This document shows, piece by piece, positions 8,940 to 16,686 of a stretch of 24,888 nt of DNA. A program made the translations under genes and the position numbers. A model generated the notes under the pieces. The model did no database searches. It was not told where the DNA came from and saw nothing but the letters and a program-made list of their open reading frames with translations. Source of the DNA: an uncultured Prevotella sp. (GTDB lineage Bacteria > Bacteroidota > Bacteroidia > Bacteroidales > Bacteroidaceae); NCBI GenBank assembly GCA_947304695.1, contig CAMZBS010000026.1, positions 1 through 24,888 on the forward strand, given 5' to 3'. How positions within the stretch are numbered: the first letter of the stretch is position 1; the number at the start of each line of letters is the position of its first letter.

Positions 8940-11738
8940 ATGCAGAACAATTCGCCCATATATTTAAACAAGGTGGTAAAGCAAACAACACGTATGCTTT
9001 TCACCTGCCTGCTGGCATTCTTCACAATGATGGCCAGTGCCCAGACAACGAGCACTTACACCGACGACCAGCCGCTCGTCATTGTGAGCGACATTGAGTT
9101 TCCCCCCTACGAGTTCAGCAACACCTACGGACAAGCCGTCGGATTCAACATCGACGTGCTCGAAGCCATCCTCAACCAAATGAACATTCCCCACAAATAC
9201 GTCATGAGGGAATGGAACCAGGCTAGCCGTATGTTTGAGAACAAAGAGGCCGACCTGATTCTGGATCCCATCTTCAAGTTCAACAGTCAGCCCTACTATT
9301 CTTCGCGAAGCATTGTCAACTACTATAAAATCAAGATCGCTTCACGCATTGACACCCCCCCCATCACCTCGTTCGAGCAGCTGAAGAAGGCCGACAACAT
9401 AGTGATGAAATCCAACGACATCGCCTCACAGAAGGTCATCGAAAGCATCGCTCCCGAACTACAAGCCCACCTGCACACAACACAGGATGCACTGGCTGGC
9501 GTAGCCCACGGAAAATACCGCTACTTCATCTGGGGCGAAGAACCGCTAAAATGGAAAATCAGGGAGCTTGATCTGGAAAATGAAATCTTGCTCAACGAAA
9601 TAGACATCCCAGCCGGTGAGGTTCATTTCGTGGGCTACGACCCTGAGCTTATCAATAAGATTGATGACCAGTTTGCACGAATGGAGCAGAGGGGCGAACT
9701 GGAAAAGATACGCGACAAGTGGTTCAATCCCGAACACGTCCACAACGACACGTCGCCAGTGGCCATCTATATCACCGTCGGCATCCTGCTGCTGACACTG
9801 CTGCTGGCACTGATCACCTGGTTCATCCGCCAGCGTGTGAAAACAGCCGCACACAAAAACGACGACCTTGCCAACATGATGAGACAGGCCCTGTTGATGG
9901 GTAACTATTCGGTTCTCTTTTACAATGTGAAGAAAGACCACTTTACCAATCGTCACGGCCACATGATTCCCGATGCAGGACTCAGCATGCAACAGTTTCT
10001 TGAGCACGTACACCCCGATGACCGCGAAGCCACCAGAATTGAGATGGAGCAAATGATGAAAGGTGAAAACGGTGTGTGGCAAATGGTGAAGCGGTGGAAT
10101 GCCGGCACAGCCGAAGCTCCCGATTGGCAGTATATGCGTGGCGATATTTTCACCGAACTGGATGATGATGGCAAAGTCCACAACATCATACATACTGTAC
10201 ACAACGTCACCGAAGAATATGAACAGGAGAAACGGGACAACGAGCTGGCCAGTAAGTATGTCAAGATTTTCGACTCAACGCTTGTGGCCATGTCGTTCTA
10301 TGACAAGAACGGCTGTCTGCTCGACCTCAATGAAAAGATGCGCGAGCTCATTTGCGTGACACCTGAGAACGAGAAAAGGGTGTTCAATGATAATATACTC
10401 ACCCATCCGCTCATACAAGGCGATTTCGACCCGCAAAGCCGCGACAGCTTTAACGTCTGTCAGTGCCTGCGCGCCATCAATAATGGGCGCGACAGATACG
10501 TAGAGCTGTTCTTTCAGCCCATCTATGAAGGCAATGAACTGCAATACTACGTGGCCACTTCACGCGATGTCACTGGCGAACGGGCCATGTATCTTGAACA
10601 GCGACAGCAAGACCAAGAACTGCATCAGACCAACGACAGGGTGAAACAGTACGAGACTGAGCTGCAATACTTGTTGGAGAACAGCCAAATGTGGGTGTGG
10701 CGTTCAAGCATGAAAGACAGGAAGATTATTTACTCACGCGACCTGGGTAGCTATGGTCGTACTATAGCGTTCGATGATTATCAGGACACGCTCTACGACG
10801 ATGAAAACAGGCAGAAGGCCATGAAAGCGTTCAAGAACATGAGCGGAGCCGACGAGGACTTCAACGTGACACTTCATTTCCTGAAAGCACCTGAAAACGG
10901 ACAGGAGATGTGGCTGGCCATCAGCGGCATGCCGCTGCACGACGAGGACGGATCGGTGCTGGGACACTTCGGCGTGACGCGTGACGTGACCTCGCTGATG
11001 GAAGCCCAGGAGAAACTGAGGCAAGAGACCAACCGCGCCGAAGACTCCGGAAAGCTGAAGAGCATCTTCCTGGCCAACATGACACATGAGATCCGCACAC
11101 CGCTGAACGCTATCGTGGGTTTCAGCGACCTGCTGAAAGTCATCGACAACAGCGAGGAACGGCACGAGTTCATCCGCATCATACGCAACAACTGCGACAT
11201 GCTCATCCGCCTTATCAACGACATCATCGAAGCCTCCAACATGAACCGGGGGCCACTGGCCATCGAAGCCGACGATGTGGACTGGGCAGTAGCCTTCAAC
11301 GACATCTGCCAAACGCTGGCACAGCGAGTACAGGAACCAGGCATCGAGTTCATCGTCGACAATCCCTACTCGTCTTTTCTTACCTGTGTGGACAAGGGAC
11401 GACTGCAGCAGGTCATCACCAACTTCACCACCAATGCGGTGAAGTACACCCACAAAGGCCACATCAAGGTGGGCTACAGATACGAAGACGGCGGCATCTA
11501 CATGTACTGTGAAGACACAGGAGCCGGCATCCCCAAGGAGAAACAGGCAGCCGTGTTCGAACGCTTCGTCAAACTGAACGACTACGTGCAGGGCACCGGA
11601 CTGGGCCTTAGCATCTGCAAGAGCATAGCCGACCGCTGCGGAGGCCGCATTGGCGTCACCAGCGAAGGCACTGGTCATGGATCCACATTCTGGATCTGGA
11701 TACCCTGCGAACATAAAAACAATGAACTAACTAATTAA
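8940..11738 (+). CDS. Sensor histidine kinase with periplasmic solute-binding domain (catalytic His present)
   Basis: 932 residues. The hydrophobic signal region is MLFTCLLAFFTMMASAQ at 19-35, so either ATG 8940 or the in-frame ATG at 8994 could be the start. Residues about 45-265 form an SBP_bac_3 domain (LVIVSDIEFPPYEFSN; GFNIDVLEAILNQMNIPHKY; ending IRDKWFNPEH). TM about 274-299. Three PAS-like regions follow, the last ending GHFGVTRDVTSL. The H-box NMTHEIRTPLNAIVGFSDLL carries the expected His716. HATPase motifs NAVKYT, DTGAGI, FERF and GTGLGLSICKS are intact. Domain order and SBP ending match the preceding gene, which points to a tandem duplication. There is no receiver domain and no response regulator in the window, so the phosphate target is unknown. 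Ligand unknown; the family typically senses amino acids or other small polar molecules. Confidence 0.93.
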   Translation: MQNNSPIYLNKVVKQTTRMLFTCLLAFFTMMASAQTTSTYTDDQPLVIVSDIEFPPYEFSNTYGQAVGFNIDVLEAILNQMNIPHKYVMREWNQASRMFENKEADLILDPIFKFNSQPYYSSRSIVNYYKIKIASRIDTPPITSFEQLKKADNIVMKSNDIASQKVIESIAPELQAHLHTTQDALAGVAHGKYRYFIWGEEPLKWKIRELDLENEILLNEIDIPAGEVHFVGYDPELINKIDDQFARMEQRGELEKIRDKWFNPEHVHNDTSPVAIYITVGILLLTLLLALITWFIRQRVKTAAHKNDDLANMMRQALLMGNYSVLFYNVKKDHFTNRHGHMIPDAGLSMQQFLEHVHPDDREATRIEMEQMMKGENGVWQMVKRWNAGTAEAPDWQYMRGDIFTELDDDGKVHNIIHTVHNVTEEYEQEKRDNELASKYVKIFDSTLVAMSFYDKNGCLLDLNEKMRELICVTPENEKRVFNDNILTHPLIQGDFDPQSRDSFNVCQCLRAINNGRDRYVELFFQPIYEGNELQYYVATSRDVTGERAMYLEQRQQDQELHQTNDRVKQYETELQYLLENSQMWVWRSSMKDRKIIYSRDLGSYGRTIAFDDYQDTLYDDENRQKAMKAFKNMSGADEDFNVTLHFLKAPENGQEMWLAISGMPLHDEDGSVLGHFGVTRDVTSLMEAQEKLRQETNRAEDSGKLKSIFLANMTHEIRTPLNAIVGFSDLLKVIDNSEERHEFIRIIRNNCDMLIRLINDIIEASNMNRGPLAIEADDVDWAVAFNDICQTLAQRVQEPGIEFIVDNPYSSFLTCVDKGRLQQVITNFTTNAVKYTHKGHIKVGYRYEDGGIYMYCEDTGAGIPKEKQAAVFERFVKLNDYVQGTGLGLSICKSIADRCGGRIGVTSEGTGHGSTFWIWIPCEHKNNELTN

Positions 11739-11745
11739 AGATACA

Positions 11746-12618
11746 ATGCAACAGAGCAAATACATGTTGGCCAGCGAACGCGACTGTCAGTGGGGACTGA
11801 CCGTCACCACCATTGGCTACGAAGAGATAGCCCCCGGCGACTCCTACCCCACCAAAGGCCATGCCGACGGCTATTATTTCGAACAGGAGAAAGGACGTAC
11901 GCTGAGCGAATACCAGCTGCTCTACAATCCTGAGGGCGAAGGCATCTTCCACAGTGCCAGCGTGCCCGAAGCCCGCATCCATCAGGGCGACATGTTCCTG
12001 CTCTTCCCTGGCGAGTGGCACTCCTACCATCCCCTGCCCGACCGTGGCTGGAAAAGCTTCTGGATAGGCTTCAAGGGCCGCAACATGGACGAGCGTGTGC
12101 AGGCCGGGTTCCTCTCCCCCCAGAAGCCCATCTACCACGTGGGCTTCAGCGACGCCATCGTCCGCCTCTACAAACAGGCTTACCAGTCGGCCATCGAAGA
12201 AGCAGCCTACTCCCAGCAGCTCATGGCCGGTATCGTGAACCACCTCATCGGCATGATGTACTCCCTTGAGCGCAACAAACAACTCATGTCGCGCAGCCAG
12301 GCCCATGTCGATATGATCAACCGGGCCCGGCTCCGCATCCGCGAGTCGCTCGAAAGCTCGCTCACCATCCAGCAAGTAGCCGAGGAGATGAGCGTCAGCT
12401 ACAGCAACTTCCGCAAGCTGTTCAAGGAGTACACCGGTCTCTCGCCAGCTACCTACCAGCAGGACCTGCGCCTGCAGCGTGCCAAAGAACTGCTCTCCAC
12501 CACCGACATGAGCATCAAGGAAATAGCCTACCGTCTGAACTTCGAGTCGCCCGACTATTTCTCCGCCAAGTTCAAGATCAAGACTGGCCACCGCCCCAGC
12601 GAACTGCGAAGTCTGTAA
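11746..12618 (+). CDS. AraC-family transcriptional regulator with N-terminal cupin-like ligand domain
   Basis: 290 residues, starting 7 nt after the stop of the preceding kinase, so very likely co-transcribed. The N-terminal half (about 15-120) looks like an AraC_binding cupin: GEGIFHSASV, ARIHQGDMFLLFPGEWHSYH and WKSFWIGFKG. The C-terminal 100 residues form a double helix-turn-helix AraC domain: LTIQQVAEEMSVSYSNFRKL, then MSIKEIAYRLNFESPDYFSA and KTGHRPSELR. It lacks a receiver domain, so it is not a classical response regulator for the kinases. It should act in the cytoplasm, binding direct repeats. A 21-bp direct repeat lies just after its stop, over the next promoter. It may regulate that gene group, its own operon, or both. 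Confidence 0.93.
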   Translation: MQQSKYMLASERDCQWGLTVTTIGYEEIAPGDSYPTKGHADGYYFEQEKGRTLSEYQLLYNPEGEGIFHSASVPEARIHQGDMFLLFPGEWHSYHPLPDRGWKSFWIGFKGRNMDERVQAGFLSPQKPIYHVGFSDAIVRLYKQAYQSAIEEAAYSQQLMAGIVNHLIGMMYSLERNKQLMSRSQAHVDMINRARLRIRESLESSLTIQQVAEEMSVSYSNFRKLFKEYTGLSPATYQQDLRLQRAKELLSTTDMSIKEIAYRLNFESPDYFSAKFKIKTGHRPSELRSL

Positions 12619-12640
12619 AGAAAAAACATTTTCTCGAAAT

Positions 12641-12682
12641 GGGACTATGTTTTCCCATTGTGAGACTATTATTTCCCCATCT
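12641..12682 (+). promoter_or_regulatory. Candidate AraC operator: two 21-bp direct repeats
   Basis: Positions 12641-12661 and 12662-12682 align without gaps at 15 of 21 positions (shared core GnGACTATnnTTTCCC). AraC-family proteins usually bind two same-orientation half-sites about 21 bp apart. The second copy covers the place where a -33 element would lie for the promoter at 12688, and no TTTG is found there, as expected of an activator-dependent promoter. Confidence 0.5.
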
Positions 12683-12687
12683 TTCAG

Positions 12688-12695
12688 TACCTTTG
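12688..12695 (+). promoter_or_regulatory. Promoter -7 element of the small membrane protein and TPR-AraC group
   Basis: TACCTTTG matches TAnnTTTG and lies 26 nt before ATG 12722. It rules out the upstream in-frame ATG at 12647 as a start. Confidence 0.7.
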
Positions 12696-12721
12696 CTGCC
12701 GAAATCAAAACCGCAAAGCGT

Positions 12722-12904
12722 ATGGAAGTAAACCTTATTCTCACCGTAGCCCTCGCCGCCGCCATTATCGTGGTGGTGCTGGTATTAGTGGCAGTCATCA
12801 TTTACCAGCGGTGGCGTATTGGCGACCAAAACGTCTTCATCGAGCGCTTCATCCATCAGAACGAAGAGCAGCGTCAAAAGATGAGGAAAGCAGGAATCGT
12901 ATAA
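12722..12904 (+). CDS. Small single-pass membrane protein, 60 residues
   Basis: Start ATG 12722 is placed by the promoter at 12688. Residues about 5-28 are a very hydrophobic TM helix (LTVALAAAIIVVVLVLVAVI), followed by a basic turn (YQRWR) and a charged tail (FIERFIHQNEEQRQKMRKAG), likely cytoplasmic by the positive-inside rule. I recognise no family. It sits between a soluble AraC regulator and a membrane-bound TPR-AraC regulator whose start is 28 nt downstream, so it is probably co-transcribed with the latter. A role as a small partner or modulator of a membrane sensor is possible but only inferred from position. Confidence 0.7.
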   Translation: MEVNLILTVALAAAIIVVVLVLVAVIIYQRWRIGDQNVFIERFIHQNEEQRQKMRKAGIV

Positions 12905-12932
12905 TTTTCTATGCACTCAAAAGCATGTGTGA

Positions 12933-14645
12933 ATGAAGCAAAGGATACACCTTATTATATTATGCGCCGTGCTGACAATGATGGGAGGTTGCACCCATTG
13001 CAGCGAGACAAAGGACGACGAGAAGGCAAAAGCAGCGTGGCAGCGGTATCACGAAGCCTACGATGCCAAGAACCTGAACCGCGCCCTGACCGTCGTCGAC
13101 AGCATGGAGACGGAGAAGATTGTCAGTACGGCAAAGGCCGACCATCTGCGTGGACTCAACTACGACCAAGGCTGGCAGATGAAGATAGCGGAACAATTCT
13201 ACAAAAAGTCTTATCAAGGCTATGCCTCAAACCCTTCACAGGATTGGCACTCCTATACCGATGCGGGCTACCGCTGGGCATGTCTGCGTTTCGGTCGAGG
13301 CGATACTGAAGGGGCCCTGAGCGTCATCACCGATCTGCTGCATCAGGCAGAAGGCAACGAGGCATTCCCTAAAAGGAGCGAGTCTGCTTTGCTGATGCTC
13401 ATGGCGAATACCCAGTTGCAGCTGCACCAGTACGACGAGGCAAAGCTCACGGGGCAGAAAGCCTACGAGGCCGTACAACAAGACACCGACAATAAGAGCC
13501 GTGAAGACTGGGATATGGCCTGGGCCTGCATGAACATTTCTGGTATTCACCACGCAACAGGCGACATCGAAGGTGCTATGTCATGGCTTGACCGCTGCGC
13601 TCAGGGGTTAACCCTCACCGAGCAAGAGCACGGCAACTCGCTTGTGATAGAGGAATGGAAAGGCCATGTTGCTCTCAAACGGGCATTGTATCTATTGGAA
13701 TCGGGCCACGCTGCCGAAGCCCAAGCCATTTACGCTGCCATTCCCCACAGTCGCCTGATGGAGCCAAGAGCCTACAGAGAGGCGGCCGACTACCTGATGG
13801 CTGCTGGTCATTACGATGAGGCAGCCTACTGGTATGAGCAGATTGACAGCACCTATCTGGCTACCGACGGTGCCAAGATGACTTTCGACATCATCTCCTC
13901 CCGTATCTCTCCCCGCTACATGGCCTACCGCAAGGCTGGCCGAAATGCCGACGCGCTGCTACTTGCCGACAGCGTCAGCGCTGCCATCGACTCTGCCCTC
14001 GTCTGGCAGAAGCAAAACGATGCGGCCGAACTGGCAGTCATCTACCAGACCCATGAAAAAGAGCTGGCGCTGAACGATGCCAAAAGCGAGACTCGCATCC
14101 ATCGCATCCTGCTTGCAGCTGCCATCCTTGTCATCCTGCTCATCGGTTACCTATTCTGGCGTACACGGAAATATAATAAGGAACTCCTTGAGAAGAACCG
14201 CCGATTGCTGGCCGATATAGAACAGCGCGAGCTGGAACAGAAGCAGACCATCGTACAGTTAAAAGCTGAACCCAAAGAAAAACTAACAGCTAATCAGCAG
14301 CTCTTCTGCCGTATCTGCGACCTCATGGATAATTCAGACCATATCTATACCGACACCAACCTGGATCGCAACCGCCTGGCCCAACTCCTCGGCACCAATG
14401 AACACTATATCACCGATGCCATCAGCACCTGTACCAACGGCAAGAGCGTGAACGCCTTCCTCAACGAGTATCGTGTGAGATATGCTGCCCATCTGCTTGC
14501 CACTACCGATGACTCCATAACGATTATCGCCGAGCTCTCCGGCTTCTCCCGCAGCTCGTTGTTCCGCATCTTCAGCGATGCCTACGGCATGTCGCCATCA
14601 GAATTTCGGATAGCAGCGAAAGCAGATGTACGGCAGACCAATTAA
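12933..14645 (+). CDS. Membrane-anchored TPR regulator with C-terminal AraC-type DNA-binding domain
   Basis: 570 residues. The N-terminus (MKQRIHLIILCAVLTMMGGC) is a signal peptide or anchor with a weak lipobox ending at Cys20. About residues 30-380 are helical TPR-like repeats (YHEAYDAKNLNRAL, DTEGALSVITDLLHQAEG, HYDEAAYWYEQID). A TM helix lies at about 388-410 (ILLAAAILVILLIGYLFW), followed by a coiled-coil-like stretch (ELLEKNRRLLADIEQRELEQ). The last 100 residues are an AraC helix-turn-helix: NRLAQLLGTNEHYITDAI, then SITIIAELSGFSRSSLFRIF and GMSPSEFR. The predicted topology puts the TPRs in the periplasm and the DNA-binding domain in the cytoplasm, a regulator layout seen in Bacteroidetes. 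Probably transcribed with the small membrane gene before it and the secreted protein after it (31-nt gap). Confidence 0.9.
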   Translation: MKQRIHLIILCAVLTMMGGCTHCSETKDDEKAKAAWQRYHEAYDAKNLNRALTVVDSMETEKIVSTAKADHLRGLNYDQGWQMKIAEQFYKKSYQGYASNPSQDWHSYTDAGYRWACLRFGRGDTEGALSVITDLLHQAEGNEAFPKRSESALLMLMANTQLQLHQYDEAKLTGQKAYEAVQQDTDNKSREDWDMAWACMNISGIHHATGDIEGAMSWLDRCAQGLTLTEQEHGNSLVIEEWKGHVALKRALYLLESGHAAEAQAIYAAIPHSRLMEPRAYREAADYLMAAGHYDEAAYWYEQIDSTYLATDGAKMTFDIISSRISPRYMAYRKAGRNADALLLADSVSAAIDSALVWQKQNDAAELAVIYQTHEKELALNDAKSETRIHRILLAAAILVILLIGYLFWRTRKYNKELLEKNRRLLADIEQRELEQKQTIVQLKAEPKEKLTANQQLFCRICDLMDNSDHIYTDTNLDRNRLAQLLGTNEHYITDAISTCTNGKSVNAFLNEYRVRYAAHLLATTDDSITIIAELSGFSRSSLFRIFSDAYGMSPSEFRIAAKADVRQTN

Positions 14646-14676
14646 TGCGCAATTATCACACATTTAAAATAAGACA

Positions 14677-15627
14677 ATGAAAAAGATTCTGATGACGCTT
14701 GCAGCCGTCCTTTGCTGCGCAATGATTACAATGGCGCAGACCACGCCCGATGAAGCTCTGAAGCAGGCTGAGAAGAAAGCCAAACAGGCCGAAAAGAAGC
14801 CTACCAACGGCAAGTTGCAGTACGAAGCGGCAATGGGATTTCTCTCCGACGATTTAGGCGAGAGAAAGGATTTTGACCGTGCCCTGACTTATGCGAACCG
14901 CGCATTTAAGATTGCGCAGGAGCATCCCGCGCCTCAGGACACATTGAAGGGACTTTCCTGTTTTGCACTTGGCATGATCTACATCGGAAAGCAGAGCATG
15001 GATACGGCTATGGACTTTATGGAGATGGCCATGGACGGTTTCCAGGAGGAACTGGGACGAAATGATCCTGTAACCATTGGCACAAAACTGATTTACGGCT
15101 CTCTCATGTTAGGTGCTCAACCCCTCCGTGCATTCCCAAAGATTCAGGATGCCTTCAATGATAATGATATGGCGCCTCGTAACAAGCGCATAGAGAATAT
15201 GCAGGAAGCCAACATCCTTCAGGAGATGGCTGTTGAGATGCTCATCGCTGAACAGACCAAACGTTTCCGCCATGCCGTACCCATGATTGTTCATGACGGC
15301 AAGACGTATCTCGTTGTTCAGACCAAGGACTGGAACATAGAGCGGCCGCTGGTGGGTTGGATGGTACCGGACATCTTGCGCACAGAAGATGATAAAGCAA
15401 CCTTCAAGGGAAATAATCTCATCCTTTACGATGAGAATCATCAGTTCATTGTCGTACCCGATGAAGAAAAAGATCAGTACCAAATGATCTTCGACTTCAA
15501 ACAACAAATGAAAAACCCGCGTCAATTGCAGGTCAAAGAAGGCAATTCCCACATCTGGTTCCTGAACGAGAAAAGCCACCACGACATTCTTACCAAATTT
15601 CGCGCATTCATCTCAACTAAAGAATAG
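14677..15627 (+). CDS. Secreted TPR-like protein of unknown function
   Basis: 316 residues with a signal peptide (MKKILMTLAAVLCCAMITMAQ). Residues about 24-130 are helical and repeat-like (DEALKQAEKKAKQAEKKP; DFDRALTYANRAFKIAQEHP; DTAMDFMEMAMDGFQEELG), resembling Sel1/TPR repeats. From about 200 a compact mixed domain follows, including HDGKTYLVVQTKDWNIERP, GNNLILYDENHQFIVVPDEE and a KFRAFI end. It lies 31 nt after the TPR-AraC gene with no TAnnTTTG promoter in the gap, so it is probably the last gene of that operon and could be a target or periplasmic partner of the regulator. I do not recognise the C-terminal domain. The first 49 nt are almost identical to the start of the gene at 15771. 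Confidence 0.85.
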   Translation: MKKILMTLAAVLCCAMITMAQTTPDEALKQAEKKAKQAEKKPTNGKLQYEAAMGFLSDDLGERKDFDRALTYANRAFKIAQEHPAPQDTLKGLSCFALGMIYIGKQSMDTAMDFMEMAMDGFQEELGRNDPVTIGTKLIYGSLMLGAQPLRAFPKIQDAFNDNDMAPRNKRIENMQEANILQEMAVEMLIAEQTKRFRHAVPMIVHDGKTYLVVQTKDWNIERPLVGWMVPDILRTEDDKATFKGNNLILYDENHQFIVVPDEEKDQYQMIFDFKQQMKNPRQLQVKEGNSHIWFLNEKSHHDILTKFRAFISTKE

Positions 15628-15656
15628 CGGAGGTAACCAATAAAAAAGGGCGGAAG

Positions 15657-15687
15657 CCAGTCCCCCCGTTTGGCGGGGGGCCTCTGG
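15657..15687. repeat. Very GC-rich hairpin in the 15628-15770 intergenic region
   Basis: CCCCCC (15662-15667) pairs with GGGGGG (15675-15680) around a 7-nt loop, extended by CCAG (15657-15660) with CTGG (15684-15687). No T tract follows, so a simple intrinsic terminator is doubtful. A second small GC dyad (GGGCGCC, about 15701-15707) follows. It may be an attenuator, an mRNA end stabiliser or a REP-like element. Confidence 0.55.
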
Positions 15688-15770
15688 ATACACTCTCGAC
15701 GGGCGCCTACTTGAAAGCAAGCCCACAAAGAAGGGTATATATATCTATAATTTTAATAAATAGTAGTAAA

Positions 15771-16580
15771 ATGAAAAAGATTCTGATGACACTTGCAGCC
15801 GTCCTTTGCTGCACAATGACAACAACAGTATTCACCGCTTGTGAGTCGGAAGAGAGCTATCCGACCACTTACGGCTACGAAGTGGTGCAGGAAACCGACA
15901 TCACAGAACTGTTCGGCACCAAGTACTATCTCTCAAGCGAGGCTCAGACGGTGCAGGCCGCATTTAACAATGCCATAGGCACCGATGGAAAATATTACAA
16001 CATGCATGACCGCAGCATGGACTCCGAGATGAAGTCTGCCTGCGCCCAGGTACAGAGCCGCTACGCCAACAACCTTGAAAGCATCTACATGAAGTTCAAC
16101 CTTATCCGCACCACAGCCACCGCAGATCCCGATAAGAAAGACACGAAGGAGATTATCGGCACATACGAACTCGGGAAGGCCGTCAACACACCCTACGTAG
16201 TTTACAGCGTGGAAACGTCAAGCACCGAGTCGCTGGACGCACTTGAAGCGAAGAAGTCGGAGCTCGGCGACTCCATCTACGAGGAGTGCAAGACTTCGCT
16301 GCTCTACCTTTTGGGTTACGCCAGCTCATCTGGCGGCGTGTCTATACATCGCAAGTCGGTGTATGAGAGTCAGTTAGGGAACGAGAAGGTCACCGGCTAC
16401 CCCTACAAGGATTCGGAGGAGAACAGTCAGAAGGTCTGCGACTGGTGTAACTATATTACGGGCCATCTGGAACCCCTCACGCTGGCCGTCAACGGCAAAG
16501 TGAACGTGGTGAAAACTGGTTTGCTCAACAAGCAAAAGACCGTGGTATGGACTAAGACCTTCGAGCCGAACATCAAGTAA
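15771..16580 (+). CDS. Putative lipoprotein of unknown function
   Basis: 269 residues from ATG 15771, the codon that begins the signal peptide MKKILMTLAAVLCC. The peptide ends in a lipobox-like VFTAC, so the protein is probably lipidated at Cys25 and sits in the envelope. The mature part begins with an acidic, Tyr-rich stretch (ESEESYPTTYGYEVVQETD), followed by a mixed alpha/beta region (QTVQAAFNNAIGTDGKYYN; IIGTYELGKAVNTPYVVYSV) and a C-terminal part with KVCDWCNYITGHLEP and NKQKTVVWTKTF. I recognise no family. No TAnnTTTG promoter was seen in the AT-rich 15733-15770 leader; readthrough from 14677 past the GC hairpin is possible. A strong terminator at 16629 ends transcription. Confidence 0.82.
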   Translation: MKKILMTLAAVLCCTMTTTVFTACESEESYPTTYGYEVVQETDITELFGTKYYLSSEAQTVQAAFNNAIGTDGKYYNMHDRSMDSEMKSACAQVQSRYANNLESIYMKFNLIRTTATADPDKKDTKEIIGTYELGKAVNTPYVVYSVETSSTESLDALEAKKSELGDSIYEECKTSLLYLLGYASSSGGVSIHRKSVYESQLGNEKVTGYPYKDSEENSQKVCDWCNYITGHLEPLTLAVNGKVNVVKTGLLNKQKTVVWTKTFEPNIK

Positions 16581-16628
16581 TTCACTAACAACAGGCATAT
16601 AACCACAAGTTAAGAAGATTCACCATTT

Positions 16629-16672
16629 CCGCAAACTTTTCTTCAAAAAGAAGAACGGTTTGCGGAATTTTT
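16629..16672 (+). terminator. Intrinsic terminator after the lipoprotein gene
   Basis: CCGCAAAC (16629-16636) is the exact inverse of GTTTGCGG (16658-16665). An inner TTCTT/AAGAA pairing extends the stem, and AATTTTT follows at 16666-16672. Confidence 0.85.
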
Positions 16673-16674
16673 CG

Positions 16675-16682
16675 TATATTTG
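16675..16682 (+). promoter_or_regulatory. Promoter -7 element of the structured RNA
   Basis: TATATTTG fits TAnnTTTG and lies immediately after the lipoprotein terminator, just before the first RNA hairpin (16687). The expected -33 position does not carry TTTG. Confidence 0.65.
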
Positions 16683-16686
16683 CACC

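Noticed and set aside
10734..11714. Open frame of 326 codons opposite the second kinase
   Set aside because: Antisense shadow; the kinase motifs on the plus strand are complete and in frame.
12647..12721. Longer start for the small membrane protein
   Set aside because: It would begin within the putative operator and upstream of the -7 element; ATG 12722 fits the promoter.
11731..12801. Open frame of 356 codons opposite the AraC gene
   Set aside because: Antisense shadow spanning the real gene, the intergenic operator and part of the next gene; no family features.
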